In this document: one piece after another, positions 32,168 to 41,585 of the stretch
Numbering within the stretch: the first letter of the stretch is position 1
Layout of the letters: each line of letters opens with the position of its first letter
Assembly (NCBI GenBank): GCA_001606155.1
Contig: LODT01000004.1
Location: 310,001 to 374,000, forward strand
Source: Tieghemostelium lacteum
Lineage: Eukaryota; Evosea; Eumycetozoa; Dictyosteliales; Raperosteliaceae
Direction of reading: 5' to 3'
Length of the DNA stretch: 64,000 nt
Notes under the pieces: generated by a model
The model's database searches: none
What the model saw: only the letters and a program-made list of their open reading frames with translations
Told to the model about the DNA's origin: nothing
Program-made: the position numbers and the translations under genes

Positions 32168-32719
32168 ATACTGTTTATTTTATCACTACCTCAAGTCAGA
32201 AGGCAGAATATTTCAGTGTTGTAAAGCAAGGTTTGGGCATTCACAATTTGAAAATACCTATTGTTCTATTAAAAAAGAACTCGTTGGTAGTTATTCAAAT
32301 CTAGAAATATTTCAACATATCCTCAATGATAGTGTTCTAGAGAATCTCTTGAATTCAATGAACCATTTTAGGGCTATGGCAGCAAGAAAACTAAGTGATG
32401 AAAGGAAAAAAAGATTTTCTAATATATCAAAAGAAGATATGTTTCAGTTCATTGGTGAATTTTACCTTAAGCATCTATCTGCATCTCTAAAGAATCAGAA
32501 TTGGATTAGCTTAAAAAACCAAAGGATACATTGGCAAACAGAGATATTCAGCCATTCACAAAGTTATACCAAACTTTGATGTAGAATCAATTTCCTCGCT
32601 TGAAGAAGAAGTTTTTAAATCCATTTCACAAATGGTAAACTTTGGTAGTATTTGGTGTGGAGATGAAACAGTTTTGGCACATACAGGTAGAGACGCTAAA
32701 ATTCTTGGATTCATTTAGC
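32168..32719 (+). mobile_element. DNA transposase fragment (DDE, piggyBac/IS4-like), broken
   Basis: The plus strand reads LKSEGRIFQCCKARFGHSQF, then ARKLSDERKKRFSNISKEDM and FQFIGEFYLKHLSASLKNQ. The frame then slips near 32515-32525 (an A6 run) and continues as YSAIHKVIPNFDVESISSLE and IWCGDETVLAHTGRDAKILG, ending at 32719. The order 'helical FIG segment, R-x-S/F-x-x-I-H-K helix, D-E-T near the first catalytic Asp' fits piggyBac/IS4-type DDE transposases. Only the N-terminal third to half is present, with no terminal repeats visible and one clear frameshift, so it cannot move on its own. It abuts the SAM-domain fragment in opposite orientation. Confidence 0.5.
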
Positions 32720-33068
32720 TTCCAAGCATTTTCCATATTTTTTACTTTCTTTGAAGTATGCATAGGCAGGTTCAGATATAGGTTTTATAATATTTATTTG
32801 TGGTGCTCTTGAAACAACTGGTGTTGACAAAACACTTGGTGGTCCAGCTCCTGGAACTGTTGAGGATGGTGTGTTGAAGTAGAATTTGTTTGGTTTGTTC
32901 CATAGAACATAATTTGGATATAAATCAGAGTTTTTAGTAGTAGATTGTGAAGGATTTTTGAGTTTCAAATTTAATTTTAGTGGTTTTGATTTGGGTTTCT
33001 CTATCAATTTTGATAATTCATTAATTTTTGTCAATTTATTAGTAAATACATACAAATAAATCATATAC
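32711..33068 (-). pseudogene. Coding-looking segment joined to the SAM-domain gene, probably a truncated 3' part
   Basis: The minus strand is open over this region, with a likely natural part from KPKSKPLKLNLKLKNPSQS through LYPNYVLWNKPNKFYFNTP and SSTVPGAGPPSVLSTP to ISEPAYAYFKESKKYGKCLE, ending at the first codon shared with the transposase relic. The sequence is Pro/Ser-rich linker followed by a conserved-looking end. It could be a third exon of the SAM gene (acceptor candidates near GATAGAG) that lost its continuation when the transposon arrived. No start codon with a promoter is evident. Confidence 0.4.
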
Positions 33069-33620
33069 TTAAATATCAATATTCTCTAAATATTTAATAA
33101 TAAGTACATTCTGTGAATTTTCATATTTTTGCATTATTTCCTTATATCTTTTATAAGGTACATATGTATACTCTTCATCTACTTCATCTACTTCATCTTT
33201 TCCTACATTCTCTACTTTATAAACCACTTCTCTTTTTCTTTTATTTTCTAGTTCAATAGGTTTAATTAAAGAAAATAAGTTAGTATCAATGTAAAAGATC
33301 GCTTTTTAGTAACATATACCTTGATTTTTTGAATTTCCTGTCAATTGTTGTATAGCCCTCAATAAAGATTTTGCTGACCCAGCTGAAAATTTGAGTGGTT
33401 CTTTTACTAATTCATTATATGTGAGTGATTCTAAATCAATACCTTTGATCTCTTGCTGTTTAAGATTTTCAGCATATTTTCGAATATCCTCTTGATTTTG
33501 TGACCATTCATATACTTGATCTATAGTCCATTTTTTGTAATCATTATTTATTGGAGTACTTGAACTGGGTGTAGTTGTAGTTTCTGTTGTTGGCTGATTT
33601 TTATAATTATTTTTATTCAT
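33069..33620 (-). CDS. SAM-domain protein, probably truncated (159 aa, two exons)
   Basis: Exons 33620-33320 and 33247-33069 flank a 72-nt intron (GTATAT...CTAG). After a Thr/Ser-rich start, residues about 28-94 form a SAM domain: YKKWTIDQVYEWSQNQEDI, LKQQEIKGIDLESLTYNELV and SAGSAKSLLRAIQQLTG. Exon 2 is basic then acidic (NKRKREVVYKV, DEVDEVDEEY) and ends at a stop at 33069. SAM domains mediate protein-protein or RNA binding. N-terminal SAM-like domains also occur in some Crinkler-type proteins, and the Crinkler-like gene lies just downstream on the same strand. The short length and the adjacent relic suggest a broken longer gene, which is inference. Confidence 0.55.
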
Positions 33621-34009
33621 TTTTGAATAATAATAATATAATATAATAATAATATTTTTTTTTTTTTGATTATATATTAATAATAGATCAAAAATCTATA
33701 TTTCCTTTTTGATTAAATTATTTTTGTGTAAATTTTTAGAAAATAAAAGGTGATTATTATTATAACTATTGTTTTTGTATTTATTCTTGATGCTTTTGAG
33801 GAATTAGTAGTAAAATTGTTTCTTTTGATTTTTACAAAACTTAAATATTTTAGAAATATTGAATTTTGTTTATAAAGACTAGTTCAACCAAATCTTCAAA
33901 AGATATTTAATCATTGTTTTATTTTTTTAAATATGGAAATTGTCTTTATTATTGACTTTGGCAAAAATTTAAATTTTTTACTTTACTTTTAAGAATCGAA
34001 AGAGTTAAA
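33621..34009. promoter_or_regulatory. Divergent promoter between the SAM gene and PUS10
   Basis: 389 bp with ATAATAATATAATATAATA near 33626 and a T15 tract near 33656. GTGTAAATTTTTAGAAAAT at 33726-33744 is also seen at 32050-32068, so the two accessory promoters share a short motif. No gene is seen. Confidence 0.4.
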
Positions 34010-35761
34010 ATGAATGATATTGGTTTAAGAAATTTAGTTTGGAGATTAGAATCAATAGAATCTAGACATTTTAAAAATGCACATTTACAAACAGTTACAG
34101 TTTTAGATACAATTAAAGTTTGTCCAAGATGTATATTTAGATTTCTTAACATCAAAGAGTTAGGAATCTATCAAGAATCTTCATCATTTCTTACTCATTT
34201 CATTCAATTTATCCTATTCAATGAACATAAGAGAATAAGGTTATCTAGTATCGATAAAAAGATTCAAACAGCTTCTAAACCTGAAGAACCTAAAGATTCA
34301 GATACACCATCATCAACATCAACAACTACAGAAACCACTGATATCGAAATGAAGAATAATGAAAATAGTAGTAGTAGTAATAATATAGATATAGATATAC
34401 AAGCTCTAAATGAAGAAAAAGAGAAAATTAAAGAATTGAAATTTCAATGTGGTGATGAACAGATTAAGGAATTTGTGTGTGTTGCATGTGTAGGTATGCT
34501 TCAGAATACAAATGATAAGGAGTTCTTGGATGTTTTTCTTGAGAAGATGGGAAAGACTGGTTTTGAATTTGTTGATTATTCACTGGCTTTGACGGTACCA
34601 ACTTCAACTACAATAAGAGAATATGCAATTTGGTATTATCTGAATAGTTTGTTTCCTGAAATGTATGTTAGTAAAGATCCTAATATTGTAGAGTTAAAAG
34701 AAGGTATAAAATGGATTTTAGGACCTGCAATTCAAAGATCACTGAAATATAGATTCAAACCAAATAGTGATTTCAGAGGGAAAATGGAGTATATTCATAT
34801 AGCTTCGAATAAAGATCATAAATTCCTCAAACAGATATCACAGCAGTCTAATAAAAGACAAAGATTCGCAAGAGGAAAGACAGGAAAAGTGGACTCTAAC
34901 AACTCAGTAATTGAACTTATCAATCAGGTATCTAAAGAGGATTTTATAAAATTTGGTCAACTACCTCCAAAGGAGCCTACTGGTGAGGCTTATAAATACA
35001 ATCTAGAGTTTCACCATGAGAATATTTATATTGCTGGTAGATATAATAAGATCTCTAGAGATGTAACTCAAACTCCTTGGAAAGTAGATTTACCTTCACA
35101 ATTGGCAAGTGTCTCTACAACTGTTTGTGAGGATCTGAAAGATCTCTTTCAATGTGACTCTCACACCTTCTCAGCATCAGGTAGAGAAGATGTCGATGTC
35201 AGAATGCTTGGTAGTGGTAGACCATTTTTCATTGAAATTTGTAACCCCAGAAAGATTTTTATAAAATATCAACAATTTAGAGAGTATGAAGAGAAAGTGA
35301 ATCTCTCTGGAAAGGTGATATTATCGAATCTACAAATGATAACTAAAAAGGAGACTAATATTATTAAAGAATCTGAACCTACTAAAAAGAAGGATTATAG
35401 ATGTGTGGTGTGGACTAGTAAAGCAATGAAACCTAGTGATTTAGATGAACTTAAAAAGTTGAGTAATATAAAGGTATCTCAATTGACACCTGTTAGAGTA
35501 CTGCACAGAAGAACATTAATGACCAGAGACAAGGTAGTTGAGAAACTAGATTACAAATTTATATCACCACATTTCTTTGTATTGGATGTCTTGGGTGCCT
35601 CAGCCGGTACCTATATTAAAGAATTTGTTCATGGTGATCTTGGTAGAACTCTTCCAAATGTTGGAACACTTCTAGGATGTGATGCTGATATCCTTCAATT
35701 AGATGTTTTGAATGTAGACGCTGTGTTTCCAGGTAAACCATCTGAAACTCCGAAAAAATAA
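34010..35761 (+). CDS. pus10: tRNA pseudouridine synthase PUS10 (583 aa)
   Basis: The N-terminus has a CPRC motif (VCPRCIFRFL) and a later VACVG segment, remnants of the THUMP-type zinc-binding accessory region. The catalytic domain carries FSASGREDVDVRMLGSGRPF with the catalytic Asp in the REDVDVR motif, FIEICNPRK, LTPVRVLHRRTLM, and HFFVLDVLGASAGTYIKEFVHGDLGRT followed by LGCDADILQLDVLNVD, all diagnostic for Pus10. In archaea and eukaryotes this enzyme makes pseudouridine at tRNA positions 54/55. In animals it also affects microRNA processing. A low-complexity Ser/Thr/Asn insert lies at about 90-125. Single exon, full-length, converging with the next gene at an 82-bp gap. Confidence 0.95.
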   Translation: MNDIGLRNLVWRLESIESRHFKNAHLQTVTVLDTIKVCPRCIFRFLNIKELGIYQESSSFLTHFIQFILFNEHKRIRLSSIDKKIQTASKPEEPKDSDTPSSTSTTTETTDIEMKNNENSSSSNNIDIDIQALNEEKEKIKELKFQCGDEQIKEFVCVACVGMLQNTNDKEFLDVFLEKMGKTGFEFVDYSLALTVPTSTTIREYAIWYYLNSLFPEMYVSKDPNIVELKEGIKWILGPAIQRSLKYRFKPNSDFRGKMEYIHIASNKDHKFLKQISQQSNKRQRFARGKTGKVDSNNSVIELINQVSKEDFIKFGQLPPKEPTGEAYKYNLEFHHENIYIAGRYNKISRDVTQTPWKVDLPSQLASVSTTVCEDLKDLFQCDSHTFSASGREDVDVRMLGSGRPFFIEICNPRKIFIKYQQFREYEEKVNLSGKVILSNLQMITKKETNIIKESEPTKKKDYRCVVWTSKAMKPSDLDELKKLSNIKVSQLTPVRVLHRRTLMTRDKVVEKLDYKFISPHFFVLDVLGASAGTYIKEFVHGDLGRTLPNVGTLLGCDADILQLDVLNVDAVFPGKPSETPKK

Positions 35762-35843
35762 ATTAATTCATCTATTTTACTAGAATACAAGTTTTGGTTT
35801 ATTAATATTACAAATGGATGCTTGATTAGGAAATTAGTTGTAA

Positions 35844-37349
35844 TTATTTGAAAAATGTACTTTTAACAATTTTTAGAATCTTTGAGGAAGGAGGAGATGA
35901 AGGTTGTTGTGATGTTGTTGTAGTTGTTGATGAGGTGTTCTCTTGATAGTGGATACCACCTCTAATAAAATAAAAGTATTTTCTTTTTTCAAGAGTTAAT
36001 GCAAATGGTAACTCAGGAAATGGTGGTTGTTTACGCATCATATTTGCATTTATAGTGATATAGTCTAGTGTATTGCTGTGGTGAAGTTTACTTAGAATTT
36101 TAGTGTTATCAGATTGCTCTGATTGAAGGTCATGAAGATGTAAAAATAGATGTTTAATAGTTGGATGTTGAGATATTGCAACTGATACTAAATGACTTTG
36201 AGTTACTTCTGATTGATCACCAATTAATTTAATTTTACATTCAAATGATAGTAAAGTTCGATTTTTATCAAAGAATTGGTGTATACTTGGTAATAGTGAT
36301 ACATGAGTGTTGTTAGAGAGTATAGGATGTAAAGAAACATGTGTGAGTTTAGAATCTTCATTACTATTACTTTTTAAGAATTTTTCAAGTTTATCCAAAG
36401 TTGCCTCTAGATGTAGTCTTTGGATATTATTAAATATCTTCCATTCCATATTCTCTGGGAATGGTGCACCTAGATTCAAAGACAGTGATTTTAAATGAGG
36501 TTTTTGGTTACAGATATTCAAAAGCCTAGTGAATTGGTCGTGGTCCAAGTCCCTTATATACAGACTTTTCAAGACGGTGCTTTGTTCGACAAAATCTAGA
36601 GAAGGGTCAAGATAAAATGTCTGTGAGAATGCAGTTAGAGAGTCGATCTGATTGTGAAGTATTGTCTTTATACTAGCTGGATTATCACATGTGAAATGTA
36701 GTGATTTTAGTTGGTTCGGACAGTAGGTACATAGGAATCGCACAATTTCGTCAGGGAGTTTAAGTGGGTAGTTATTCATGATTGCCTCTACAAATGTACC
36801 TATAGTCAGGCTCTGTATAGTCGGTTTAACACGATCCAGTACTTTAAGTAACAATTGTGCATGGTCAGCAGTTTGAAGAGTGTGTATAAACAGTTCTTTA
36901 ACTAGCGGGAATTCATTAATCATTTGTATATCCTGTTCTTGAATTACAGGTTTAATGAATCTTATATAGAGAGATTGTAATTTTGGATAGTTCTTAACAG
37001 TGACCATTGCAGATTCCTTAGTCTGACAATTGAATTGATCGGTATAGTGTATTTCTAAATCGACAATAGAGTCTCTAACGGATTGATTGATATCCAAGTA
37101 TTTAGAGTCCTTGTTAAATACCATATTTCTAACTTTTTTAAAGAGACAGTATTTATTTTCAAGATGATCTTGTCCAGAAGGTTCAGATAGACATCGTTCA
37201 CTGAATACTATTCTCTCGCTGACCCATTTAAAAACTACACTGTTTATTAATCCTAATGATAACTTGTATTTAAATGGTAAATGTTCATTATCTAATAGTT
37301 CACCAATGATATTAAATACTATGATGTTGGGTATTGTAAATGATGACAT
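35844..37349 (-). CDS. F-box-like/leucine-rich family protein (501 aa), dispersed copy
   Basis: Same plan as the 0-12 kb cluster: IPNIIVFNIIGELL, then LPFKYKLSLGLINSVVF, then DHLENKYCLFKKVRNMVF, leucine-rich middle (LQSLYIRFIK, LKSLSLNLGA, IQRLHLEATL), and the C-terminal motif FYFIRGGIHYQE before a Ser/Thr/Pro-rich tail. It is complete with no internal break, and about 24 kb from the cluster, so the family also spreads by dispersed duplication. A ubiquitin-ligase adaptor role is inferred from the F-box-like start. Confidence 0.75.
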   Translation of the reverse strand: MSSFTIPNIIVFNIIGELLDNEHLPFKYKLSLGLINSVVFKWVSERIVFSERCLSEPSGQDHLENKYCLFKKVRNMVFNKDSKYLDINQSVRDSIVDLEIHYTDQFNCQTKESAMVTVKNYPKLQSLYIRFIKPVIQEQDIQMINEFPLVKELFIHTLQTADHAQLLLKVLDRVKPTIQSLTIGTFVEAIMNNYPLKLPDEIVRFLCTYCPNQLKSLHFTCDNPASIKTILHNQIDSLTAFSQTFYLDPSLDFVEQSTVLKSLYIRDLDHDQFTRLLNICNQKPHLKSLSLNLGAPFPENMEWKIFNNIQRLHLEATLDKLEKFLKSNSNEDSKLTHVSLHPILSNNTHVSLLPSIHQFFDKNRTLLSFECKIKLIGDQSEVTQSHLVSVAISQHPTIKHLFLHLHDLQSEQSDNTKILSKLHHSNTLDYITINANMMRKQPPFPELPFALTLEKRKYFYFIRGGIHYQENTSSTTTTTSQQPSSPPSSKILKIVKSTFFK

Positions 37350-37713
37350 TTTCTATCGAATCACTCTTTAGTTTTAGATATCAAAATATGAAAAAAATAT
37401 TTTTCAAGCGTTATTTGTGTTTTTATTTGAAAACCATTCCATCTTTACGAATCGAATAATATTTTTATTTGAATTATATTTGTGTATTGTTTGAATATAT
37501 ATTTTTAATCTTTTCGTGATATCATCTGAAAAGACAATAGATTCCTAAGTGATGTAAGGTGACATAAAGAAACTTGTTTTCAAAAAAACAAAAATATCCC
37601 ATCTTATCTCGAAAATATCTTACTTCTTTTCCCAACTACACATCATTGTCCACTATTTTAAATAAATTTTTTTAATTTTTAGATATTTATACATTCGATA
37701 ATACAAATAGATA
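37350..37713. promoter_or_regulatory. Divergent promoter region
   Basis: 364 bp between the F-box-like gene (minus) and the secreted protein at 37714 (plus), mostly A/T with a CATTCGATAATACAAATAGATA run directly before the plus-strand start. No gene is seen. Confidence 0.4.
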
Positions 37714-38400
37714 ATGATACTAGTTAATAGTTGTATATTGCTTATAGCATGCTTGTTTTTCATTGGAAATGCTAATGCTCAATTGGGATATGTTAACTTT
37801 ACACCAATGAATGGTGGTGATAACTGCACTGGTGCTTTAAATGGTACTGGTTATTCATGGCAATTGAATACCTGCATTCAATTTAGAGAAATTTACTATT
37901 TGATAAAGTACACTGACGGTAGTGAATTACAGAATAGTTATGTGACATTTTACATCTACAAGACCAATGCATGTAATGATAATGATCCTTTATCAACTTC
38001 TTATGACATTGGATCGTGTGTTGAGTTACCAACTTCATGGGCTTATGGATGGTATTATGATACTGTAGATTGGGCAAAAGTTTCAGTTCACATGGGACCA
38101 CCAGGTTACATTGCTCCACAAGCCTACAGAAACACACTCTATCAAGTTGGTGACAGTGCTTGTCAAACTAACTATCTAGTGTACTTTTACTACACTAATG
38201 ATTTACAATTCTCAAATACATTACAAACCTATACCTATTGGTGTCAAAACAATGATCCAATGCAAAAAGTGTGCACTGAAGGTACAGGTTGTATCACAAC
38301 TAGTATTGCTATAAACTGTCAAACTTCTTCCGATGAAGAAGATGATTTTATGGATGATATCGTAGGTGACCCTGATTATTACTTTACAATTACTTGTTAA
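37714..38400 (+). CDS. Secreted Cys-containing protein (228 aa)
   Basis: A clear signal peptide (CILLIACLFFIGNANA, cleavage after residue about 22) is followed by a mature domain with about eleven cysteines and N-glycosylation sites (NFT, NCT, NGT). Aromatic-rich, beta-looking sequence follows (YYLIKYTDGSELQNSYVTFY, YLVYFYYTN, TYTYWCQNN). It ends with an acidic tail (SSDEEDDFMDD). It resembles the small secreted cysteine proteins abundant in dictyostelids, but I cannot assign a named family. It opens a run of secreted or membrane genes through 44.2 kb. Confidence 0.7.
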   Translation: MILVNSCILLIACLFFIGNANAQLGYVNFTPMNGGDNCTGALNGTGYSWQLNTCIQFREIYYLIKYTDGSELQNSYVTFYIYKTNACNDNDPLSTSYDIGSCVELPTSWAYGWYYDTVDWAKVSVHMGPPGYIAPQAYRNTLYQVGDSACQTNYLVYFYYTNDLQFSNTLQTYTYWCQNNDPMQKVCTEGTGCITTSIAINCQTSSDEEDDFMDDIVGDPDYYFTITC

Positions 38401-38525
38401 AACAAATAAAGATTATAATAATCTATTATTCAAATAAAAAGAGATTTTTAATTTTTGTGGGGTAAATTAGAGGATAGGTAGAAGGGGGTGATTGAGGAAA
38501 GGCGTTGTTAAGAATTGGTTTTTAT

Positions 38526-38801
38526 TTAATGTTGTGGAATTATACCAGTTTGAGAATAAAAGCCAATGTATGAACAAATTCTTGGACAATTTTGAACATC
38601 ATAGTGGAAATGGTATTGTTTACTCATTTCAAAGCATTGGTCGAGAACTTTTTCACTTAAGGCTTGACAATAGTTTAGGAGATTACCTAAACCAGTACGA
38701 CATGAATAGTCACAACTTAAAGCTTCATCTTGGTTTACAGTTTCCATTACAACCATTGAAAGAGTGATTAAGATAGCAATTAAGACAATATTGAATTTCA
38801 T
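38526..38801 (-). CDS. Small secreted Cys-rich peptide precursor (91 aa)
   Basis: A signal peptide (FNIVLIAILITLSMVVMETV) is followed by about 68 residues with six cysteines (CDYSCRTG, NYCQ, DQCFEM, NCPRICSY), suggesting three disulfides in a small helical fold. The opposite strand also has a frame of equal length but without a signal or cysteine pattern, so the minus strand is chosen. The function is unknown. A defence or signalling peptide is possible, and a saposin-like fold is less likely because of the spacing. Confidence 0.6.
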   Translation of the reverse strand: MKFNIVLIAILITLSMVVMETVNQDEALSCDYSCRTGLGNLLNYCQALSEKVLDQCFEMSKQYHFHYDVQNCPRICSYIGFYSQTGIIPQH

Positions 38802-39370
38802 TTTAGATTATTAAATTATTTAGTTTGTTTAGTTTTTGTTTGTTTGTTGATTTGATGATTTTGAAAATCATTTAACATTCCCTTAAATAGTGGAAATTCC
38901 TAAATTGATACAATTTCCTTTGATAGAATCATGTGTTCACGTCAAAATTTTAATTAATCTATAATAGTATATTCTCATCCCACATACAGATCTAAATGTG
39001 GTGATATATTAATTTATAGAAAAAATAATATCTCAATTTCCCCACACCACCACATAATGTCATTCACCACATTTGTATGAAATCAACATTTGTTTTTATA
39101 AATTAAATTTAAAAAAATCAAAATTGACAAATTAACAAGTTCCTTTGAATTACAATACTTTATTAATTAAAAATAAATAAGAATTATAATTATACCCATT
39201 CTTAACTTTCAGAAATTCTATTGTAAAATTATTTGAATTGTCCCTTTATTTTAAAGATTTTTTTGTGCATGACACCATTCAAATTTTATTTTAAAATGCC
39301 ATCAAAAAAAAAATTAGGATTTTAAACAAATCGATTGACAATTTATCACAATTACAATTAACGACAACAA
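38802..39370. promoter_or_regulatory. Divergent promoter region
   Basis: 569 bp between the small Cys-rich gene (minus) and the IPT/EGF gene (plus). It contains CCCCACACCACCAC near 39040, a rare C-rich word for this window and reminiscent of G-box-type (CACACCC) elements known from Dictyostelium developmental promoters. The rest is AT-rich and no gene is seen. Confidence 0.4.
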
Positions 39371-41080
39371 ATGAAATCATTAAATCTATTATTATTAATC
39401 AGTTTGTCATTGTTAGGACACCATGTAGTCAGTGCCAGTTATATAGTCACACAAGACTACTATTACATTTATGTACAATATAGCACACCACTTCCAGCCA
39501 ACACACCATTTTACGCAACTGTGAATGGAAATCAAATGAACTTTATCAGTCCATACCCAGCCAATAAAATTCAATTCATACCTGAAAATACACAATTTAC
39601 AAAGATAGAGTCTCTGAAATGTTGGTACTTCACCGCTAGTGATCCTAATACACCTATATATCTAGAAGAGGTTACCAACTATGACCTATCTCCAAAGATA
39701 CAATTGATAGGTCCAGACACACAGGTTCAACTTTCCAGTAGACCTATAACCATTGCTGGTTTTTATTTCCCACAGAATGCCACTATTGAAATGGGAAGTA
39801 ACTATACCCAAGATGTCTCTATATTCGTAAACCAATATAATAATAGTTACATATTTACACCTCCAAATAGTGTAGTATCACCCAAGACCATTACTGTTAA
39901 ATCCAGAACTAATCCATCTGCTACACCAGATGTCTATCAATTTATGTACAAATACCCCACTTGGGATCCAATTGTAGAGTCAGTTCAAGGTGACACTGCA
40001 ACTGTGATTGCAACTGGAATTGGTATGGATAAATCACTATTGACATTTAAAATCAATAATGTCCTAGTCCCAATCTCAGGCATTACCCAAGAGGCTGATT
40101 ATAAATTTGGACTTCAACTGACAGTTCCTGCAAATGTTGAGTCTGCCAATGCAACTCTAACTGCAACATTCTCTATAGGTGGTGATATTCCAGGTAAAAT
40201 TAGATTCAAGCCAAGTATCACAAGTGCTGATCCTAAGCCTTTAGTAGTCGGTGGCAATATTTCTATAGTAGGTAGATTCCTGAAAGGATCTACAATAGTA
40301 ATGACACCTTTTGACACCAACGTTGCAAGCTCCAATCTAAGTTGTACCATTACCGATGCAAACAATACAAAATGTTTTGTTCCTGCCCAAACTGGAAGAT
40401 TCTATCTCCAAGCTGTATACCCAATAGCACCAGTTGTGCAATCTGAGAACTTTGAATTCCAATTTGCCAATCCAACTATCAGCCATATATTCTATACCAA
40501 ACCAATTATTGAGACTTCATCTTCAGCATCTGCATCTGGATCTGAAAACTCAACAGATACAACACCAACACCTACTACACCACCTGACCTCGACAAAACC
40601 ATCAAAATTACCATCACAGGTAGTAACTTTAATTCCAAGGGTTTGGAAGTACAATTTAATGGAAAAACTTGTAATGTAACCGACCAAACCATAACCAAAG
40701 ATACCATCTATTGTATCCTCCCATACAAAACTCAAAGTGATCCATTACCAGTCTCAGGAGATTCTATTGAAATCTCAGTTACTGTTGATGGCTTGGAAGG
40801 TTCAGACATCATAGACCTCCTATATTCCTGTGAAAATGGAGCCAATGGTCAAATGTGTTCAGGACAGGGGTCATGTCTATCTCAAAGTGGTGAATGTAAC
40901 TGCTCCAATGGTTACTCAGGTGACCTATGCCAAGTTGCACCAACAACAGCATCAACTACAACAACAACCACAACATCAAATAACCCTGATAACGATGACT
41001 TAAAAGTATCATCAACTAGTAAAATTTCAATCTATTTCTCATCCATTTTACTATTCATAATCATCAATGTTTTTATTTGA
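39371..41080 (+). CDS. Cell-surface IPT/TIG and EGF-like protein (569 aa)
   Basis: Signal peptide (LLLLISLSLLGHHVVSA). The body reads as about four immunoglobulin-like IPT/TIG repeats (P-x-I-x-S/x-G ... I-x-G-x-x-F/L patterns such as IQLIGPDTQ, ITIAGFYFPQNA, VVGGNISIVGRF, ITITGSNF), with many N-glycosylation sites. An EGF-like module at about 488-525 (CSGQGSCLSQSGECNCSNGY) precedes a Thr-rich stalk and a C-terminal hydrophobic segment (SIYFSSILLFIIINVFI) that could be a transmembrane anchor or GPI-attachment signal. This architecture is shared with dictyostelid adhesion/recognition proteins such as the Tgr/Tiger group. Which one this matches is not determinable here. Confidence 0.8.
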   Translation: MKSLNLLLLISLSLLGHHVVSASYIVTQDYYYIYVQYSTPLPANTPFYATVNGNQMNFISPYPANKIQFIPENTQFTKIESLKCWYFTASDPNTPIYLEEVTNYDLSPKIQLIGPDTQVQLSSRPITIAGFYFPQNATIEMGSNYTQDVSIFVNQYNNSYIFTPPNSVVSPKTITVKSRTNPSATPDVYQFMYKYPTWDPIVESVQGDTATVIATGIGMDKSLLTFKINNVLVPISGITQEADYKFGLQLTVPANVESANATLTATFSIGGDIPGKIRFKPSITSADPKPLVVGGNISIVGRFLKGSTIVMTPFDTNVASSNLSCTITDANNTKCFVPAQTGRFYLQAVYPIAPVVQSENFEFQFANPTISHIFYTKPIIETSSSASASGSENSTDTTPTPTTPPDLDKTIKITITGSNFNSKGLEVQFNGKTCNVTDQTITKDTIYCILPYKTQSDPLPVSGDSIEISVTVDGLEGSDIIDLLYSCENGANGQMCSGQGSCLSQSGECNCSNGYSGDLCQVAPTTASTTTTTTTSNNPDNDDLKVSSTSKISIYFSSILLFIIINVFI

Positions 41081-41585
41081 AAATAATTGCATTGCTGTTT
41101 TCGATCTATATGAAAAACAAAGCAATGCTTTGTGTAAATACAATTTGTAAATTTCATAATAAAACACAAAGAAATTTCATTGGGAGGTATCAATAATCCT
41201 AATTGAAACAAATATCTTCTTTATCATATTAAATTATTCAAAGGAATGTTATTTTAACCTACACCTAAATTCATAGGATATCACCTCCTCACGATAAAAA
41301 AACAATCTATGAAATTTCTTTGTATTTTACAGATTATTTATAGATATTTATAAATTTTATATAAGATGAATTGGCAATTGTAATTTTTAGTAACATCTCC
41401 TTCTAAATAACTGATTCCTAAACACCTTTTTGTTCGATAAAAAATCCAAAGAAATTTTTTAATATAAAGATGATGTATTTGGTTGCTCTGTAAAAGCGAA
41501 GAGATTTTGTAAAAGATTTTAAATAAAAAATTTTTTTTCCCTAAGCCAAATTTATTAAGATTAATTAAATAGTAGTACTACAAAT
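41081..41585. other. Intergenic region with an imperfect long inverted repeat
   Basis: It lies between two plus-strand secreted genes. 41161-41180 and 41309-41328 are inverted copies (19 of 20 bases), and sequences just inside them (GGAGGT with ATCCT, and AGGAT with ACCTCC) also pair loosely. GAAAAACAAAGCAATGCTTTG forms another small dyad near 41112. No coding frame is seen. It could be the remnant of a small inverted-repeat transposon. Confidence 0.45.
41161..41328. repeat. Inverted repeat, 20-bp arms, about 128-bp spacer
   Basis: Left arm AAAACACAAAGAAATTTCAT; the right arm is its complement with a single difference. No target-site duplication was obvious at the ends. It is MITE-like in size but unproven. 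Confidence 0.5.

Noticed and set aside
36440-36640. Possible second gene on the plus strand inside the F-box-like gene
   Set aside because: A 63-codon frame (36307-36498) is an ordinary antisense shadow of the leucine-rich coding sequence.
38492-38767. Plus-strand 91-codon frame opposite the small Cys-rich gene
   Set aside because: It lacks a signal peptide and starts inside the opposite gene's 3' region. The minus-strand frame has both a signal peptide and a six-Cys pattern.
40434-40735. Several overlapping frames in the IPT/EGF gene
   Set aside because: They are out of frame with a long, clearly secreted protein and arise from Pro/Thr-rich codons.
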